Origin: CAIMUS01 sp046347625
GTDB lineage: Bacteria > Pseudomonadota > Gammaproteobacteria > Competibacterales > Competibacteraceae
Length of the DNA: 64,000 nt
Assembly (NCBI GenBank): GCA_046347625.1
Contig: JAXMFU010000002.1
Coordinates: 1,439,459 to 1,503,458, forward strand
Reading direction: 5' to 3'
Below the pieces are notes generated by a model. That model was not told where the DNA came from and made no database searches. It saw only the letters and a program-made list of their open reading frames with translations. Shown piece by piece: positions 9,624 through 20,396 of this stretch; the stretch's first letter is position 1; each line of letters opens with the position of its first letter. The position numbers were made by a program, and so were the translations under genes.

Positions 9624-12600
9624 CCTTTAAGAATTATCTTTGCTGGCAACCGGAAAAGGTTTATGAAGTTATCAATACAGATGCGGAAGCGGTTCCTGAA
9701 GAAATTTTTCTGGCCGTTCACACGGACTACCCCCTATTAGTTTCCGAAAGCCCAAACCGGGAAACTCCTCTGGCTTCTATGAGCGCGCATGACTTTCTGC
9801 ATCAGCATTTTCTTGGTGAAAGCCGTGGCGATTATGTGCAAGTCATGGTGCTAGGCGAGGCCGGTTCCGGTAAATCTCACTTCATTCAGTGGATGAATCT
9901 AAATATTCCCAAACGGGATGATACTTACCTTTTCCTTATTCCGAAGGCCCGTACCAGCCTGCGTACTATCGTCGAACGTATCGTGGGGTTGCTACCGCCC
10001 GATTTGGCCGATCCTTACCGCCAGCAACTCCAAAACTCAGACCCAATCCTCCTTAACGAAAGAGGAAAAATCGATAAACTGTTAGATTCTCTTGCACTAG
10101 CAATTAGTCAGGATCAACCATTAAATATAGAAAACGAAAGTGAACTTGAAGAATATCTAATTAACTATCTGCCCCATATTTTCCGCGACACCTATCTACG
10201 TCAATCTTACTTTGCGGCAAATCATCCTCTTATTTCAGATTTGGTCAATCATGTTTTCAGCAATCGTTCAATTAATATCAAGGCTGATAACCGGCGGGAG
10301 TTCAGCGCTAGCGACTTAAATATGAGTGGCCGCGATTATGCTAGTGCTGCGGTACCTACTCAGGAAGTCTGGGATATTATTAGCGAGGGTCCAGGATCAA
10401 CGGAGTTTGATTTGGCGCTTAAAATCATCAATCGCAATCTGGACAAAGCACTCACGTTGACGCTTAGCCTTACACCGCAGCAACTGATCAATATGATGAC
10501 CGACCTGCGCAATTATCTTTACATGCAGGACAAGCGTCTAATCTTACTTGTTGAAGATCTTGCGCTACTCCAAGGCATTGACAACTCCTTACTGCAAGCG
10601 TTGACTATCCCAGGCCGGCAAGGTAATGAACAACTCTGCGCACTCCGTTGGGCCGCTGCTGTCAACACTGGCTATTATTTAAAACTGGAAGACACAGCAC
10701 GTACTCGCTTAACATTTCGGATTGAAATGGATCGTCCGGCCAGTGAAGCTAAGCAATTGATAGGCCGTACAGGGTTGGCTAAATTTGCTGCACGCTACTT
10801 GAATGCTGTACGCATTGGACTGAAAAGGCTACAGCAATGGCACCAACAATTGACTCCTGGTGATCATCCCGTTGCTCCAAGCGCATGTGCTGAATGTCAG
10901 CATCAAAGCATTTGCCATGCGGGGTTTGGTGCCGCAGAGGGTTATGGATTGTATCCATTCACTATGGAAGCTCTGTGGAACATGGCCCGGCGTGCAGACT
11001 CCAATCTGGAGCAACGTTTTCTACCCCGTACTTTCCTGAAGGAGGTACTATGCTACACATTGCACGGTCATGCGGATTCACTTGCCATCGGTCAGTTTCC
11101 ACCGGCCAAACTTCTGGTCGGTTATTCCAAGCTGAATCTAGTAGATCTAGACAAACTGAAGCGTCTCGATCCTGTTAACCATGACCGGCGACTTGCGTTT
11201 CTGGATATTTGGCATGGCAAGGGTCAGATAGTAAACTCGAGTTCTATTATTCATGATGCCTTCTCTTTGCCACCTCTCCAAGATATTAGACTTGACGAAT
11301 TGGAAAAAGGAGGCTCACAAGAAAGCAAGAAGATAAAGGAAGCCAAAGCACAATCCAAGAGCAAAGAGAAAGAAAATCCATATTTGATTCAACTAAATTA
11401 TTGGGCTCAAGGTCATGAGATGCAGGAAACCTTGGCTGCTGAACTACGAGAAGCTCTCTTCGAGACTCTTTGGGATTACATGGATTGGGACGCCTTAAAG
11501 ATTGATCGTCCCTCTGTGGCTGGACGAAAAGGCGCCAAGCCTTTTACACAGCTTAGTTTTCACTTCCGCAATCAAACAACTAGACCTAATAGACCAGCTA
11601 TCCATATTTCGCTGCCAGTAGATGATAATCCTAGCGATTTCACAAAAACTGCTATTGCTCTAGGCGGACTCTTACAATTCCGTAATTCTGGGCACTGGCA
11701 TTTTTCAGACGGAGATATTGCGCTGGCAAACTTGCTTGAATGTTTGCAGGATTGGTCAAACGAAATTACAAGACAGTTCTGCGCTTTGCCAAAGTATGAG
11801 GAAAATTGGAACCCAGGACTGGCTGCGGTGGAATTGTTAGCCATCGGTAGAGTCTTGACTGGTACCAAAGCAGAAGATGTCAATCCGAATACTATCATAT
11901 CACCAGAATCATTGCCTCAAGTCTCAATGAAAAGTCGTGAGTTAGATAATCTCATTAGCCGCTTATCCAAGGATCATAAAAGCTTACAGGAATTAGTTCA
12001 AGCCATCTACTCAGGCAAGAAAGGTGGTCAGAAAGGACGATTCATCGATCCAGAGGCTATTCTGGAAGCAATCAAACGGTTACGACGTTCTAAATGGGAG
12101 TTGTTACAGTCACCTCCCCCGAACGCCCCTAATCCATTTGGTACAGTGACTACCTTGTACAACAGAATTAAGAATGAGCTCAGCAAGGCAGTTAGATCTG
12201 AGGTAGAAGCACGAAAGAATTGGTATACCCAAGCTACTGCTCATTTTTCACCTGAAGAAAGCGCCAAAAAAATTACTGAGAAAATTACTGCGGCCCGTGA
12301 TGCCATGATCAGGTTAGGCATACCAGGCTCGAATGTTGATGATTTTGATAACCTTCAGACTGGATTCCGTAGGGCTCGTCCAGATCATCTGCTTTCTGCA
12401 AATGCTTTTACCGAAGATTATGAAGGGAATGAAGTACTGCGCAGGTTTGCACTCTCCCGCAAGGCTGCCATGGATGCAGTGGATACATTCACCAGAGAAG
12501 TACAGCAGATGATCAGCAAGGGGGAACAGGGTTTAGCCAGTCGGCGTGCTGAGTATGACGCGACCATACAACCCCTCACAGAAGTACAGACACGTATTAA

Positions 12601-12646
12601 AGCAACTCTCGCGAATTTGCGTACCGCGCTTGAGGCATTCCAATGA
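9620..12646 (+). CDS. dpdH: DpdH, large P-loop ATPase of the Dpd restriction module
   Basis: The 1008-aa protein has a clear Walker A, GEAGSGKS, at residues 79-86 and a likely Walker B, LLVEDLA, near 309-315. A four-residue metal-binding pattern (CAECQHQSICH) near 423-433 suggests a structural zinc. The C-terminal third is helical and coiled-coil rich. The start overlaps the dpdG stop and the stop overlaps the dpdI start, both by 4 nt. The reading frame looks distinctly more A/T-rich in codon choice than its neighbours, especially from about 10.0 to 12.6 kb. The architecture resembles an AAA-like switch with a long coiled-coil, as in other defence systems. The assignment rests on order and domain type. 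Confidence 0.75.
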   Translation: MTFKNYLCWQPEKVYEVINTDAEAVPEEIFLAVHTDYPLLVSESPNRETPLASMSAHDFLHQHFLGESRGDYVQVMVLGEAGSGKSHFIQWMNLNIPKRDDTYLFLIPKARTSLRTIVERIVGLLPPDLADPYRQQLQNSDPILLNERGKIDKLLDSLALAISQDQPLNIENESELEEYLINYLPHIFRDTYLRQSYFAANHPLISDLVNHVFSNRSINIKADNRREFSASDLNMSGRDYASAAVPTQEVWDIISEGPGSTEFDLALKIINRNLDKALTLTLSLTPQQLINMMTDLRNYLYMQDKRLILLVEDLALLQGIDNSLLQALTIPGRQGNEQLCALRWAAAVNTGYYLKLEDTARTRLTFRIEMDRPASEAKQLIGRTGLAKFAARYLNAVRIGLKRLQQWHQQLTPGDHPVAPSACAECQHQSICHAGFGAAEGYGLYPFTMEALWNMARRADSNLEQRFLPRTFLKEVLCYTLHGHADSLAIGQFPPAKLLVGYSKLNLVDLDKLKRLDPVNHDRRLAFLDIWHGKGQIVNSSSIIHDAFSLPPLQDIRLDELEKGGSQESKKIKEAKAQSKSKEKENPYLIQLNYWAQGHEMQETLAAELREALFETLWDYMDWDALKIDRPSVAGRKGAKPFTQLSFHFRNQTTRPNRPAIHISLPVDDNPSDFTKTAIALGGLLQFRNSGHWHFSDGDIALANLLECLQDWSNEITRQFCALPKYEENWNPGLAAVELLAIGRVLTGTKAEDVNPNTIISPESLPQVSMKSRELDNLISRLSKDHKSLQELVQAIYSGKKGGQKGRFIDPEAILEAIKRLRRSKWELLQSPPPNAPNPFGTVTTLYNRIKNELSKAVRSEVEARKNWYTQATAHFSPEESAKKITEKITAARDAMIRLGIPGSNVDDFDNLQTGFRRARPDHLLSANAFTEDYEGNEVLRRFALSRKAAMDAVDTFTREVQQMISKGEQGLASRRAEYDATIQPLTEVQTRIKATLANLRTALEAFQ

Positions 12647-13368
12647 CTCTGTTGCAGCGTGCCCGTCAACTGGTAGACGCATTAGCACAACTTGAGGAGT
12701 CCAAGCGACTGGTCCAGAACGTTCAGGGTTTCAACACGCGAGCAACTGAGATAGAACAGGCGTTGGAAGCCTTTTCCAAGCTGGCGGAACTGGTAAGCGC
12801 TTTTCGTAGCCATAACATTCCATTTACGCTGAGCTTAGATTTGGCCAGCCTGCGCCAGGCATTGGAAACGATTGCAACCGATTACAAAAATGATCCCAAT
12901 ATCCTGCTCAAACCTGATAATAAATTAACGAGAATGTTCTGGAATCCACTGAAAAACAGCCCTAACCAGATTCGTCAAGACCTGGAGATCAGTTGGAAAA
13001 AATATGCGCAAACCATTTTGCCTCGCCTTGACAATGAACTGCTGGACATCTTTGAAAAACTGCCCTCCACCCGCGCACAAGCCAGGATTATCCGCCAACT
13101 GCAACAACATGTGCAACAACTGGCTGGATCCCTCCCTAGCAGCGAAAACGATATCCAGACCTTGGTCAATCTGGCCAATCGTATAGGGGAAAGCTGGCAG
13201 AATCTGGAAACCACCGAAATTCCTACGTCGGTGATGACTTTCCTGAAAGCAGCCTGCGGCGCCGGCGCCTCGCTCGATCTGTTCACCGATGAGGTACGGC
13301 AGTGGTTGAGCGAACACCGCTTGACCCAGGCTTTCTCCATCTCCCTGGCGTCCATCTCTTGGAGTTGA
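12643..13368 (+). CDS. dpdI: DpdI, helical Dpd-cluster protein
   Basis: The 241-aa protein is almost wholly alpha-helical, with heptad-like leucine spacing in the first 80 residues and no catalytic motif. It begins inside the dpdH stop (4-nt overlap) and ends 3 nt before the dpdJ GTG. The position and coiled-coil nature suggest a partner of the DpdH ATPase, which also ends in coiled-coil. That is inference; the name is by synteny. Confidence 0.65.
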   Translation: MTLLQRARQLVDALAQLEESKRLVQNVQGFNTRATEIEQALEAFSKLAELVSAFRSHNIPFTLSLDLASLRQALETIATDYKNDPNILLKPDNKLTRMFWNPLKNSPNQIRQDLEISWKKYAQTILPRLDNELLDIFEKLPSTRAQARIIRQLQQHVQQLAGSLPSSENDIQTLVNLANRIGESWQNLETTEIPTSVMTFLKAACGAGASLDLFTDEVRQWLSEHRLTQAFSISLASISWS

Positions 13369-13371
13369 GTC

Positions 13372-16300
13372 GTGGCCGAGAGTGTGCTCGATCAACTACT
13401 GTTCCGTATTGAGGAGATCGAGTGTCGTTCTCTGATCTGGGGTTTCGTTGACGGCGCCTTGTCTTACGATGAAGTCTACCAGTTGGCGCAGGAAGTCGCT
13501 CCAAACGAGAATCCCGACGATTTGGTTGAGGATCTGATTGATCGGCGGCTGTTGTTCGAACTCAGTGATCGTGACGGACTACGTTCCCGCTTTGCCGAAG
13601 GTATCCGGTTACTGGCTCGGCTCCGACAACTGTTTCCAAACCGTCCCTGGCAGACCGCTCCGCGATTGGTATCCGATTTCCGGCTTGATCTGCGACCACG
13701 GCGCTATCCCGACCGTGACCCCAATCACCGAGGTCGCCAACCCAGTGCAGTTCTTGAAGACCTGCAACGGGTCTGTTCACTGTCGCCGTTGCAGCGCGCA
13801 ATCTGGCAGGCCCTGACCTGTCCTGGCGGCCAGGAACTGGGCTTGGCGGTCTTTCAGGAAGAGGCGTGCCGCGTCCTGTTAACGCCAGGCGGGCGGCGAG
13901 GCGTTATCGTCACTGCCGGCACCGGCAGCGGCAAAACCCTTGCCTTTTATCTGCCGGCCTTCCTGCAACTGGCCGAGTTGCTGGGCGATGGCGGCCACTG
14001 GGTGAAAACGCTGGCGATCTATCCCCGCACCGAACTACTGCGCGACCAGTTGAGCGAATGCCTGCGTATGGCGCGCCGTGTTGCCGGTAGCCTGCATGCC
14101 GCAGGTCGCCGCGGCCTGACTATCGGCGCCCTCTATCAGGCGATACCCTACGACGCGTCCGAGCGTGCGCTTGAACAAGCAGGCTGGACGCGGTTTCGTA
14201 ACGGCGACTGGCTATGCCCGATCCTGTTGTGCCCGGATACTGGAGATGATCTGCTCTGGACGCAGGCGGATCGGCAGGCCGGCTGCGAACGACTGGTGCG
14301 GCGCCAGGATCGCGCCGTGGCCGTGGTTCAGGGGGAGTTGATCTTCACCCGGCGGCGCTTATTGGCACAGCCGCCGGATGTATTGTTCAGCACCGTGGAA
14401 ATGCTCAACCGCAGGCTTGCCGACACCACCCTGCGTCGTCTCTTTGGAATCGGTCAACCTGTCAACCGTCGCCCACCATTGCTGTTGCTCGACGAGGTTC
14501 ATACCTACACCGGTACCAGTGGCGCCCATGCTGCCTTCGTGCTGCGCCGCTGGCAGCATGCACTCAATGCGCCGGTCACCTTCGTCGGATTGTCGGCAAC
14601 GCTGCTGGATGCACCCCAGTTCTTCGCCGATCTGACCGGCATTGACGCCAGTCGCATCACGTTGGTGGAACCTCGGGCCGAGGACATGGTGGAAGAAGCC
14701 GCCGAGTATCAGATCATCCTGCGTGGCGACCCGGCGGCACGAACCAGTTTGCTGTCCACCACCATTCAGACGCTGATGTTACTGGGCCGCCTGCTGGATC
14801 CGGCGACGGGGGGGCGCTCTCAAGGCCGAAGCGGTGAGCGGGTGTTCGCATTCACCGATGATCTGGACGTGATCAACCGCCTGTTCGATAACTTCCGGGA
14901 CGCCGAAGGTTACACCATCTTTGGCCGGCGTGATCCGAGACGCTTCCCTCTGGCCGCCTTGCGCAGCGTCGACGCTGGTCCGGCCGCTGCGCTTCGCCAG
15001 GCTGACGGGCAACGCTGGCGGTTGTGCGAATGGCTGGGCCATCCGCTCGATACGCCCCTGGTCGTGGCGCGTACCACCTCGCAGGATCGCGGTGTCGATC
15101 AGGCCGCCAACGTGATCGTAGCCAGCGCCGCGTTAGAAGTCGGGTTCAACGATCCTCGGGTCGGAGCCGTGGTGCAACACAAGGCCCCCCGCGATTGGGC
15201 GTCGTTCCTACAACGCAAGGGCCGCGCTGGCCGCCATCGCACGATGCGCCCCTGGACCGTCACGGTGCTGTCGGACTACGGCCGTGATCGGTTGTATTAC
15301 CAAAGTTACGAGCGCTTGTTCGAGCCGGTGTTGCCACCACAGCCCTTGCCAATTCGCAACCCTTACCTGCTGCGAATGCAGGCTGCCATGGCGCTGCTGG
15401 ACTGGTTGACCCAGGATTTGCCACGGGGAACCGGCGGGAATGCCTGGCGCCACCTCGCCACCCCTGAAGATGCCAACCGTAAAGATGCCTTCGTCAGGCA
15501 CGCCATTCAGGTATTGGGCAAGGTGCTACTGGTGGAAAGCCCCGAGTTCACGGCCTTGCGCAACCATCTGCTGGCGGCGCTGCAACTGGATGAAGCGACG
15601 GTGGACGAGGTATTGTGGTCGCCACCTCGTTCATTACTGCTCGAAGCTATCCCGACCCTGCTGCGTCGGCTGTATCGCCGCTGGCAGTTGGCGTTTCCTG
15701 TAGCGGGTATTCGCCTCTACGACCACTACACCGATACACCCCTGCCGGAATTCATCCCGGCCAATCTGTTCAGTGATCTCAATCTGCCGGAAGTTACCTT
15801 GCACCTGCCGCCGCCACAGCAAGGCGCCGATCCGCAGCAGGAAGCGATGCCGCTGGTGCAGGCGATGAACCAGATGGCGCCGGGACGGGTCAGCCGGCGC
15901 TTCGCCTATCAACGGGGCGCGCTGCATCATTGGATTGCAATTGATCCTTATCGAGACCGGCAGGACCTCCCTCTCGACTGCTACAGCAGCGCCCGTGAGT
16001 ATGTGGCGACCGTGACCGATGAGCAGGGTGAAATTCCGATTTTTCGCCCCTGGACGCTCCAACTGGAACAATTGCGCCTACCGCAGGTGCTGCCTACCTC
16101 GAACGCCCGCCTGGACTGGCAATCCCATCTTGACCACCGAGGCACACCTGTTGCTGTCAGTTCCTCGCCACGCAGCCGTTGGGCCGAACTCGTGACCGAT
16201 GTCAGCCTGTACCTCAACGCTTATGGCGGCCATGCGCAGGTGCTGCGTTACGCCCGCACGGCCGGCGCTTCGATCCTGTTGCAAAATGGCGGCCGTACCC

Positions 16301-17378
16301 TGTCCCAGGTACGCTTTGTACAGGACGATGCGCCGGTAGCCGTGGGATTCGGGATGAGCGTGGACGGATTGCGGTTTACGTTTCAGTTGCCCACGGCCCA
16401 GGCGCTGGCGCAGGTTACGCTGCCGCCGGCCCTGCAAGCCGCTTGCCGGACCGCCTATTACCGGTGGCTGGTGCTGAGCGATCCGCAATTACCGAGCACG
16501 GTGACCGTATTCGAGCGGGAATGGTTACAGCGGGTGTTTCTGGCGACAGCGATTCAAGCGCTGCTTACGCACAACAGTCCGAGTCTGCTCGACGCCGCTC
16601 GAACATTGACCGATGCCGATTTCCAGGCCGCTTTCGACGCCTTGTTTACCCATCAGGATGTAGTTGCCATTCCGCTGGCTCCCGAGCAGGATGCCGATCT
16701 TGACGACGCCCCGTTGGATGATTCGGCCACTACCGCAGCCACCGGCGCCGGGGACAACCGGCAGCAACGTCACGGTCGACTGACACAGCAGCTTCAAGAA
16801 TTACTGGCGCAACCGACCATCCGCGCTCGCCTGTACGCCGCGTTGGAGGCCACCGGCAATCCTGCCGATGTGACCCGGGGTTTGTGGTTGCGCCGCCGTC
16901 TGCATGAGACACTGACGCAGGCTTGCCTGCTGGCCTGTCAGCAGGTGGTGGCCACGCGCGCCGGGACCGACACCCTGCTGGCCGACCCGTTGCCAATCGC
17001 TGCCGAAGGACCGGCCATCAGTTGGATTACCGAAACGACCCTGGGTGGCGCCGGTATTCTCGAAAGCCTTGCCGCCATCATCACGGCTGAACCTCGCCGT
17101 CTGTTCCGCGCGGTGGAAGCCGCCCTGCAACCCTCCGATCTGGAGTGGGTATCGCAGGCGCTGGATCGCTTCGTCGAACTGGCTTGCACGGAGGTGGATG
17201 TGGCGACGGCGACGGCCCGCGTTCGGGGCGTAGTCCGGCACACCGAGCGCGCTGACCCGATGGCGCAACTGTTCGCGCTGTTGCGGTCTCACCGACTACC
17301 GCTCGGTCATGCCACCGGCGTGGCCCTCAACACCCGCTTGCTGCGTCATGGCATGACTCCACAGGATGATGTGCCCAG
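13372..17378 (+). pseudogene. dpdJ: dpdJ, 5' part: DEAD/DEAH helicase interrupted by IS21-type element
   Basis: The gene starts with GTG at 13372 behind a GGAG ribosome-binding site. Superfamily 2 helicase motifs are clear: TGSGKT at 184-189, DEVH at 374-377, GLSATL near 406, and QRKGRAGRH near 615, the pattern of DpdJ and DUF1998-associated helicases. After about 1335 codons the frame runs into insertion-sequence end DNA and stops at 17418. The missing C-terminus continues in the same frame at 19848 after the element. The truncated protein keeps both helicase lobes but loses about 180 residues. Whether it is still functional cannot be told from sequence. Confidence 0.8.
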
Positions 17379-17423
17379 TGTCAATTATTTTTTAACATCA
17401 GTGACAATTATTTTTTAACATTG

Positions 17424-18260
17424 TCAGTGGGGCCACTCCACCTCGGTCACCGGCTCTGGAGAGCGGTGAGGGTCATGCGTCTCATCCTCAGTCGACGTGT
17501 CACTGTCAGTATGAGGAGCAGGCTGTTGCCGTTCCTTGGCCTGTTCGGTCCGAAAACTCGAGCCGGTCATCTCCAAGATGATGGCATGATGGACGAGCCT
17601 GTCAATGGCGGCTGCCGTCGTCAGGGGATCTTGGAAAATGCGATCCCATTGACTGAAGACGAGATTGCTGCTGATGAGTACGCTCTTGCGCTCGTAGCGC
17701 TCAGCCAAAAAAGTAAATAGGACTTCCATTTCCGCCCGACTTTGCTGCACGTAGCCAATATCGTCCAGAATGATGGCGGCAAAGCCATCCAGCTTATGTA
17801 GTTCCTGTTCCAGGCGCAGGGCTTGCTTGGCGGCAAGCAACCGTTGTACCAGTTGGTAAGCAGGCGCAAACAAGACCCGATAACCCCGCTCTATCAGGGC
17901 ATGACCCACGGCACACAGCACGTGGGTTTTGCCTCGACCCGGTAACCCAAACGCCAGTATATTCTGGGCTTGGTCGACAAAATGCCCCTCGCACAGGGTG
18001 GGGAGCTGGCGGCGTACGGGGATGGGGAGGTGGTTCACCTGCAAGGTCGTCAGCGTCTTGCTGGAGGGCAACCTCGATTCCTGCCGCCGCCGTTGGACCC
18101 GGCACTGGCGGCGTGCCGCCACTTCCAGTTCCGCCAGGGTATAGAGGTAGCGCGTAAAGCTCCAACCCGACCGTTCGGCCTCGATCGCCAATGATTGTGC
18201 CTGGGCCAGCACGGTGGATAGGTGTAGCTCCCGCAGGAGGAGTTCGAGACTGTCGGTCAT
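17424..18260 (-). CDS. istB: IS21-family helper ATPase IstB
   Basis: The 278-aa AAA+ ATPase has Walker A GLPGRGKT at 105-112 and Walker B IILDDIGYV. IstB regulates target choice and activates the IstA transposase in IS21 elements. Its start overlaps the istA stop, as is usual for the pair. It appears intact. The last residues read into the left terminal repeat region. Confidence 0.93.
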   Translation of the reverse strand: MTDSLELLLRELHLSTVLAQAQSLAIEAERSGWSFTRYLYTLAELEVAARRQCRVQRRRQESRLPSSKTLTTLQVNHLPIPVRRQLPTLCEGHFVDQAQNILAFGLPGRGKTHVLCAVGHALIERGYRVLFAPAYQLVQRLLAAKQALRLEQELHKLDGFAAIILDDIGYVQQSRAEMEVLFTFLAERYERKSVLISSNLVFSQWDRIFQDPLTTAAAIDRLVHHAIILEMTGSSFRTEQAKERQQPAPHTDSDTSTEDETHDPHRSPEPVTEVEWPH

Positions 18261-19735
18261 CGCGTGAGCTCTCCCAGCAGGGTGTCATAACTGGCTAACT
18301 CGACCGCTGGGATCGCCAAGGCAGGTACGACCGGCAGGGCGGGACGGACCAACTCGCGCACCCGGTCCGGCTCGGGTACCTGCCCGGCTTCCAACACTAA
18401 CTCCAGGGCCGCCTGGACCTCTGCCTCCTGGGTCGAGGCGGCCAAGTGCAGCAGTCGGAGGTAGGCGGCATCGCCAGCGGTACCGGGATGAGCGGCTTGC
18501 AGCGCCGCGTAAGCCCGCCGAAATACCAGCGTCGGGAATAACGCTTCCCGGTAACGATAACGGGCAAAGGCCCCTGGTTTTTGCACCAGCGACCAGATCA
18601 CATGGCGGTAGTCAATGGCATGATGCGAACGACCGATCAAGCGGGGCATCTCCTGAATCCAAGTCGCGCCGTAAAAGACCGCCACGTGGTTTTCATAGAC
18701 CTGTACCCGGAGTGACTGCTGCACCAGGCGGGGGGGTACGGAATAGAGATTGCCGAGCACGTTGATCGTGCTGTTTTGGCTGACCCGCACCGTGAGCTCC
18801 TTAAATTCCGGGAAGCGGTCAACGGTCAGCGGCTGCATCACCGCCAATTCGTCCTGTAACCGGGCCTGCCGGCGGTGGTTCTCCTGGTGTAACCGCCCTT
18901 CCAACCACGCGTCAAAGGCCACTTCCGACACAAAGTCGCTACTCCCCCGACCTAGCAGGGCCTGCTGGAGGAAGCGTTTGAAAGCGCCGTTGTGGGCTTC
19001 CACCGTGCCATTTTGTTCTTTCTGGCCGACGGCGATGGTCCGCGGTTTCATGCCCAGGTGGGCCATCAGCTCCAGATATTCGCGGTTGAATTCCCGCTGG
19101 CCGGTGCGCACCCGGTGGGTGGCACCGGTGGAGTTATCGGTCTGATGCCACGCAGGCACTTTCCCTAAGCGAAAGAGTGCCTCTTGAATCCCCCGTTTCA
19201 GCGCCAGCAACGATTCCGAGCGGCACCGGCAGGCCCACTGCCAATTCGAGTACGGCAGGACCACATGACACAGCAACGGCGCGTAAGATTCACCCTGCAG
19301 CGTCATTCCCAATTCACCCGTATGAGTAAAATCCGTCTGCACCGCTTCCCCCGGTCGGTGCTGCTGCGGAAAGAACACTTCTGCCGCCTGATCATCCCCG
19401 TGTAACGCCCGCCACCGCTGCACCCGCCGATGCAGCGTGCGGAGCTGGCCGGGCTGGAATTGGCCCGGGTAGCGTTCTTGTAACTCCTCGAAGAGGGTTC
19501 GTGCCCACAGCCCCGGCGCTTCGCGTAGGCGGGCCTCGATTTCCGGCCAGACGGCCGCAAATGGGTCCGGCCGGGTCCGCCACTCGTGCCTGGACTTCAG
19601 CTCCGAGGGCAGCTTGCCCAACCGCCGATACTTGGCCGCCGTCTGTCGGCACACGCCCGCTTTCGCTGCTGCCATACCTTCATTCCCATGCTTGCTCAAT
19701 TCTTTCATGATCATTCTCACCTGTTGGTCTGTCAT
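18257..19735 (-). CDS. istA: IS21-family DDE transposase IstA
   Basis: This transposase has an N-terminal helix-turn-helix and an integrase catalytic core: QTDFTHTG (first Asp), HQTDNST (second Asp) and NGTVEAHNG (catalytic Glu). A C-terminal Mu-type DNA-binding part follows. The frame extends to 19789, but the ATG at 19735 (MTDQQVRMIMKELS) fits the family's start better. It looks complete, so the element may still be mobile. Confidence 0.93.
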   Translation of the reverse strand: MTDQQVRMIMKELSKHGNEGMAAAKAGVCRQTAAKYRRLGKLPSELKSRHEWRTRPDPFAAVWPEIEARLREAPGLWARTLFEELQERYPGQFQPGQLRTLHRRVQRWRALHGDDQAAEVFFPQQHRPGEAVQTDFTHTGELGMTLQGESYAPLLCHVVLPYSNWQWACRCRSESLLALKRGIQEALFRLGKVPAWHQTDNSTGATHRVRTGQREFNREYLELMAHLGMKPRTIAVGQKEQNGTVEAHNGAFKRFLQQALLGRGSSDFVSEVAFDAWLEGRLHQENHRRQARLQDELAVMQPLTVDRFPEFKELTVRVSQNSTINVLGNLYSVPPRLVQQSLRVQVYENHVAVFYGATWIQEMPRLIGRSHHAIDYRHVIWSLVQKPGAFARYRYREALFPTLVFRRAYAALQAAHPGTAGDAAYLRLLHLAASTQEAEVQAALELVLEAGQVPEPDRVRELVRPALPVVPALAIPAVELASYDTLLGELTR

Positions 19736-19847
19736 CGTCACGGCTATGCCCTCCAGTTCACTGAAGAACACAGCTTGCCACGAACTCACAGGTGGCCTGC
19801 CATGTTAATTTTTAATTGTCATCCATGTTAATTTTTAATTGTCACTG

Positions 19848-20396
19848 AGCAATGATGCTTTATTGCATGAACTGGTCGGTTGGCGCCGTACCCTGGAAAC
19901 CCAACTGGAGATGGCGATCAGCCTCGATATTTTCTGCTATCTGGCGGCCAGTCAGCCCCGGTTCGCACCGCGCTTGCGCACGCTGTGTCATTTGCCCGGC
20001 GCCGGGGCCAATGAACTGATGAAGGCATTGAGCGGTGTGCTATGGGCCCAGGGCGGGGAGTTACGTCAGCGGACGCTCGAATCCTATCATCCGTTCCGAA
20101 CCACCACGACCACCGATCCAGCATTGGTGCGGGTGTTGTTGCTGGAGGAAGCGCTGGCAACGGTGGAGTTGGCCAGCGACGATTGGCTCGACCGCACCTG
20201 CGCCGTGCTGGAGCAAACCGGCCGCTGCCGGTTGCTGGCCGAGTGCACCCAGGCGGCGGCATTGCGTCGGGCGATCACTCTGTTGCAGGCGCAACCGGTG
20301 GATATAGGTTACTTGCAGTTGTATGCGGTCGTCGAACGTTATGAAGCCACGGCGGAAACCCTGGCAGTGATTCTCGGCCTGGAGGAGCAATGGTAA
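19848..20396 (+). pseudogene. dpdJ: dpdJ, 3' part: C-terminal fragment
   Basis: Reading from AGC at 19848 continues the dpdJ frame lost at 17378 and gives about 182 helical, leucine-rich residues ending in LGLEEQW. There is no good start codon of its own; the only in-frame candidate near the border is a TTG inside the IS end. The stop overlaps the dpdK start (ATGGTAA), showing that dpdJ and dpdK were translationally coupled before the insertion. Probably it is now untranslated or poorly translated. Confidence 0.75.

Larger units (their letters stand above)
17379..19847 (-). mobile_element. IS21-family insertion sequence inside dpdJ
   Basis: The element carries istA and istB on the minus strand. 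Each end holds two tandem copies of a short A/T-rich repeat: GACAATTATTTTTTAACAT-like units at 17379-17421 on the left, and the inverted form GTTAATTTTTAATTGTCA twice at 19804-19844 on the right. Multiple terminal repeats are typical of IS21. Exact ends are uncertain by a few bases and I cannot define a clean target duplication. Removing the element and joining codon 17374-17376 to 19848 restores the dpdJ frame through VPSNDALLHEL. Confidence 0.85.
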
